DNA from: Opitutales bacterium
Lineage (GTDB): Bacteria > Verrucomicrobiota > Verrucomicrobiia > Opitutales > Oceanipulchritudinaceae
Reading direction: 5' to 3'
DNA: 64,000 nt
NCBI GenBank assembly: GCA_016932335.1
Contig: JAFGCZ010000012.1
Location: 186,001 to 250,000, forward strand
Within the stretch, counting starts at the first letter, position 1, and the number at the start of each line of letters is the position of its first letter. Below are positions 62,985 to 64,000 of this stretch, in pieces. Under the pieces are notes generated by a model that was not told the origin of the DNA, did no database searches, and saw only the letters and a program-made list of their open reading frames with translations. A program made the translations under genes and the position numbers.

Positions 62985-64000
62985 AAAGCATTCCAATTTG
63001 ATACGTGGCTACGGCACCTACCCATGCCAGTATGGTCATGTAGGTAAAGGAGAAAAGAGCCCATTTCCAGCCGATTTCCTGTGCAATTACACCGATGGTG
63101 GCGGCGCACTGCTGGCAAAGGGCAAAGAACACCAGAAGCCCCAGCACCATGGGGATTGTGAATATTGGGGTTCCCTTGCGCGGCCCTTCCTGCCAAACTT
63201 GTTTGGCCATGGCGTCTCTTAATCCATCTGATTTTTCGTCAACGTCTCCCAGTCGGTAAATAATCCCCATGGTCGATATGATCACTTCTCTGGCAGGAAA
63301 ACTGGAAACGATGCCCAGGGTTACTCGCCAATCATAGCCAGCTGGTTCGAAAATCGGCTGAAGAAATTTTCCGGTCTGCCCCAGATAGCTCTGTTCAATG
63401 TAGCGTGTTTCTGTTGTCAGCGTCAGTTTTTCGCGAAGGGCGGCTCCTTGTTCCGAGCCTTCATCGTCCAAGAGTGTTTCCAGTTCATTTACAGAAATTT
63501 GCTTTTGGGAGGCTTCTTCCTCAATAAATGAAGCTCTGGTTTCCTGCTCGATACTTTCAGGGCGCGGGAAGTAGAGTGTTGCCCAGATGAGAATGGTCAT
63601 GGCAAAGATGATTGTTCCGGCTGTTTTCAGGAAGTCCATTCCGCGCAGATACATGCGGTTGAATACATTTCCCAGCTTGGGTGCACGGTAGGGGGGAAGT
63701 TCTAATACAAAGGGGCTTGAGGCCGTTTTTAGGATAAACCGGGTCAGCACCCAGGAGATCGGAAAACTGAGGAGTAATCCAAGCAGGTGCATCGCAAAGA
63801 GAGTAAATCCAGCCCACCAAGCTCCATAACGAGGTTCGATAAACGCACCGATAAAAAGAATATAAACGGGGAGTCGGGCAGAGCAGCTGATCAGCGGGGA
63901 GATCAAAACGGTTGCTAATCTGGCTTTGGGATTTTCGATGGTCCTCGCGGCCATAATTCCGGGAATGGCGCAGGCATAGCTGGAGAGCATGGGAACAAAG
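62974..64000 (-). CDS. feoB: Ferrous iron transport protein B, C-terminal part (5' end outside window)
   Basis: MLSSYACAIPGIMAARTIENPKARLATVLISPLISCSARLPVYILFIGAF...LPPYRAPKLGNVFNRMYLRGMDFLKTAGTIIFAMTILIWATLYFP; open at right edge. Confidence 0.93.
   Translation of the reverse strand, partial: FVPMLSSYACAIPGIMAARTIENPKARLATVLISPLISCSARLPVYILFIGAFIEPRYGAWWAGFTLFAMHLLGLLLSFPISWVLTRFILKTASSPFVLELPPYRAPKLGNVFNRMYLRGMDFLKTAGTIIFAMTILIWATLYFPRPESIEQETRASFIEEEASQKQISVNELETLLDDEGSEQGAALREKLTLTTETRYIEQSYLGQTGKFLQPIFEPAGYDWRVTLGIVSSFPAREVIISTMGIIYRLGDVDEKSDGLRDAMAKQVWQEGPRKGTPIFTIPMVLGLLVFFALCQQCAATIGVIAQEIGWKWALFSFTYMTILAWVGAVATYQIGMLFVS

Overview
The window looks like a gene-dense, mostly core chromosomal segment from a Verrucomicrobia-like (probably Opitutae-type) PVC bacterium. 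The lineage is inferred from three things: a 52-aa Chlamydiae/Verrucomicrobia-type small basic protein, a double-length UvrA, and the style of the TonB/TPR/DUF3450 module. I see no CRISPR array, transposase, prophage or rRNA/tRNA gene. Main blocks, in order: the nuoN 3' end; DUF1015; a Na+/H+ antiporter; rimO; a TonB energising module (DUF3450-ExbB-ExbB-ExbD-TonB-TPR) followed by a TonB-dependent receptor, an S9 peptidase, a secreted unknown, two OppA lipoproteins and OppBCDF; an HDOD protein; TetR with a tripartite RND efflux pump; a MamK-like bacterial actin paired with an uncharacterised 210-aa protein; small basic protein, rpoZ, smpB, thrB, trmL; an orphan flagellin-like gene; asnS, hydrolase, fumarase, an RpiR regulator; a B3/B4-domain protein; a 607-aa Cys-rich protein resembling a TIM-barrel flavoprotein; Glu/Leu dehydrogenase; two response-regulator genes (one fused to HDOD); an SPFH protein; NUDIX; a tandem double UvrA; elbB; lptC/A/B-hprK; a candidate oriC; dnaA; and the 3' part of feoB. 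The best candidates for something under-described are the MamK-like actin with its partner, the 607-aa protein and the orphan flagellin-like gene. Family names come from motif recognition only; no database searches were run.
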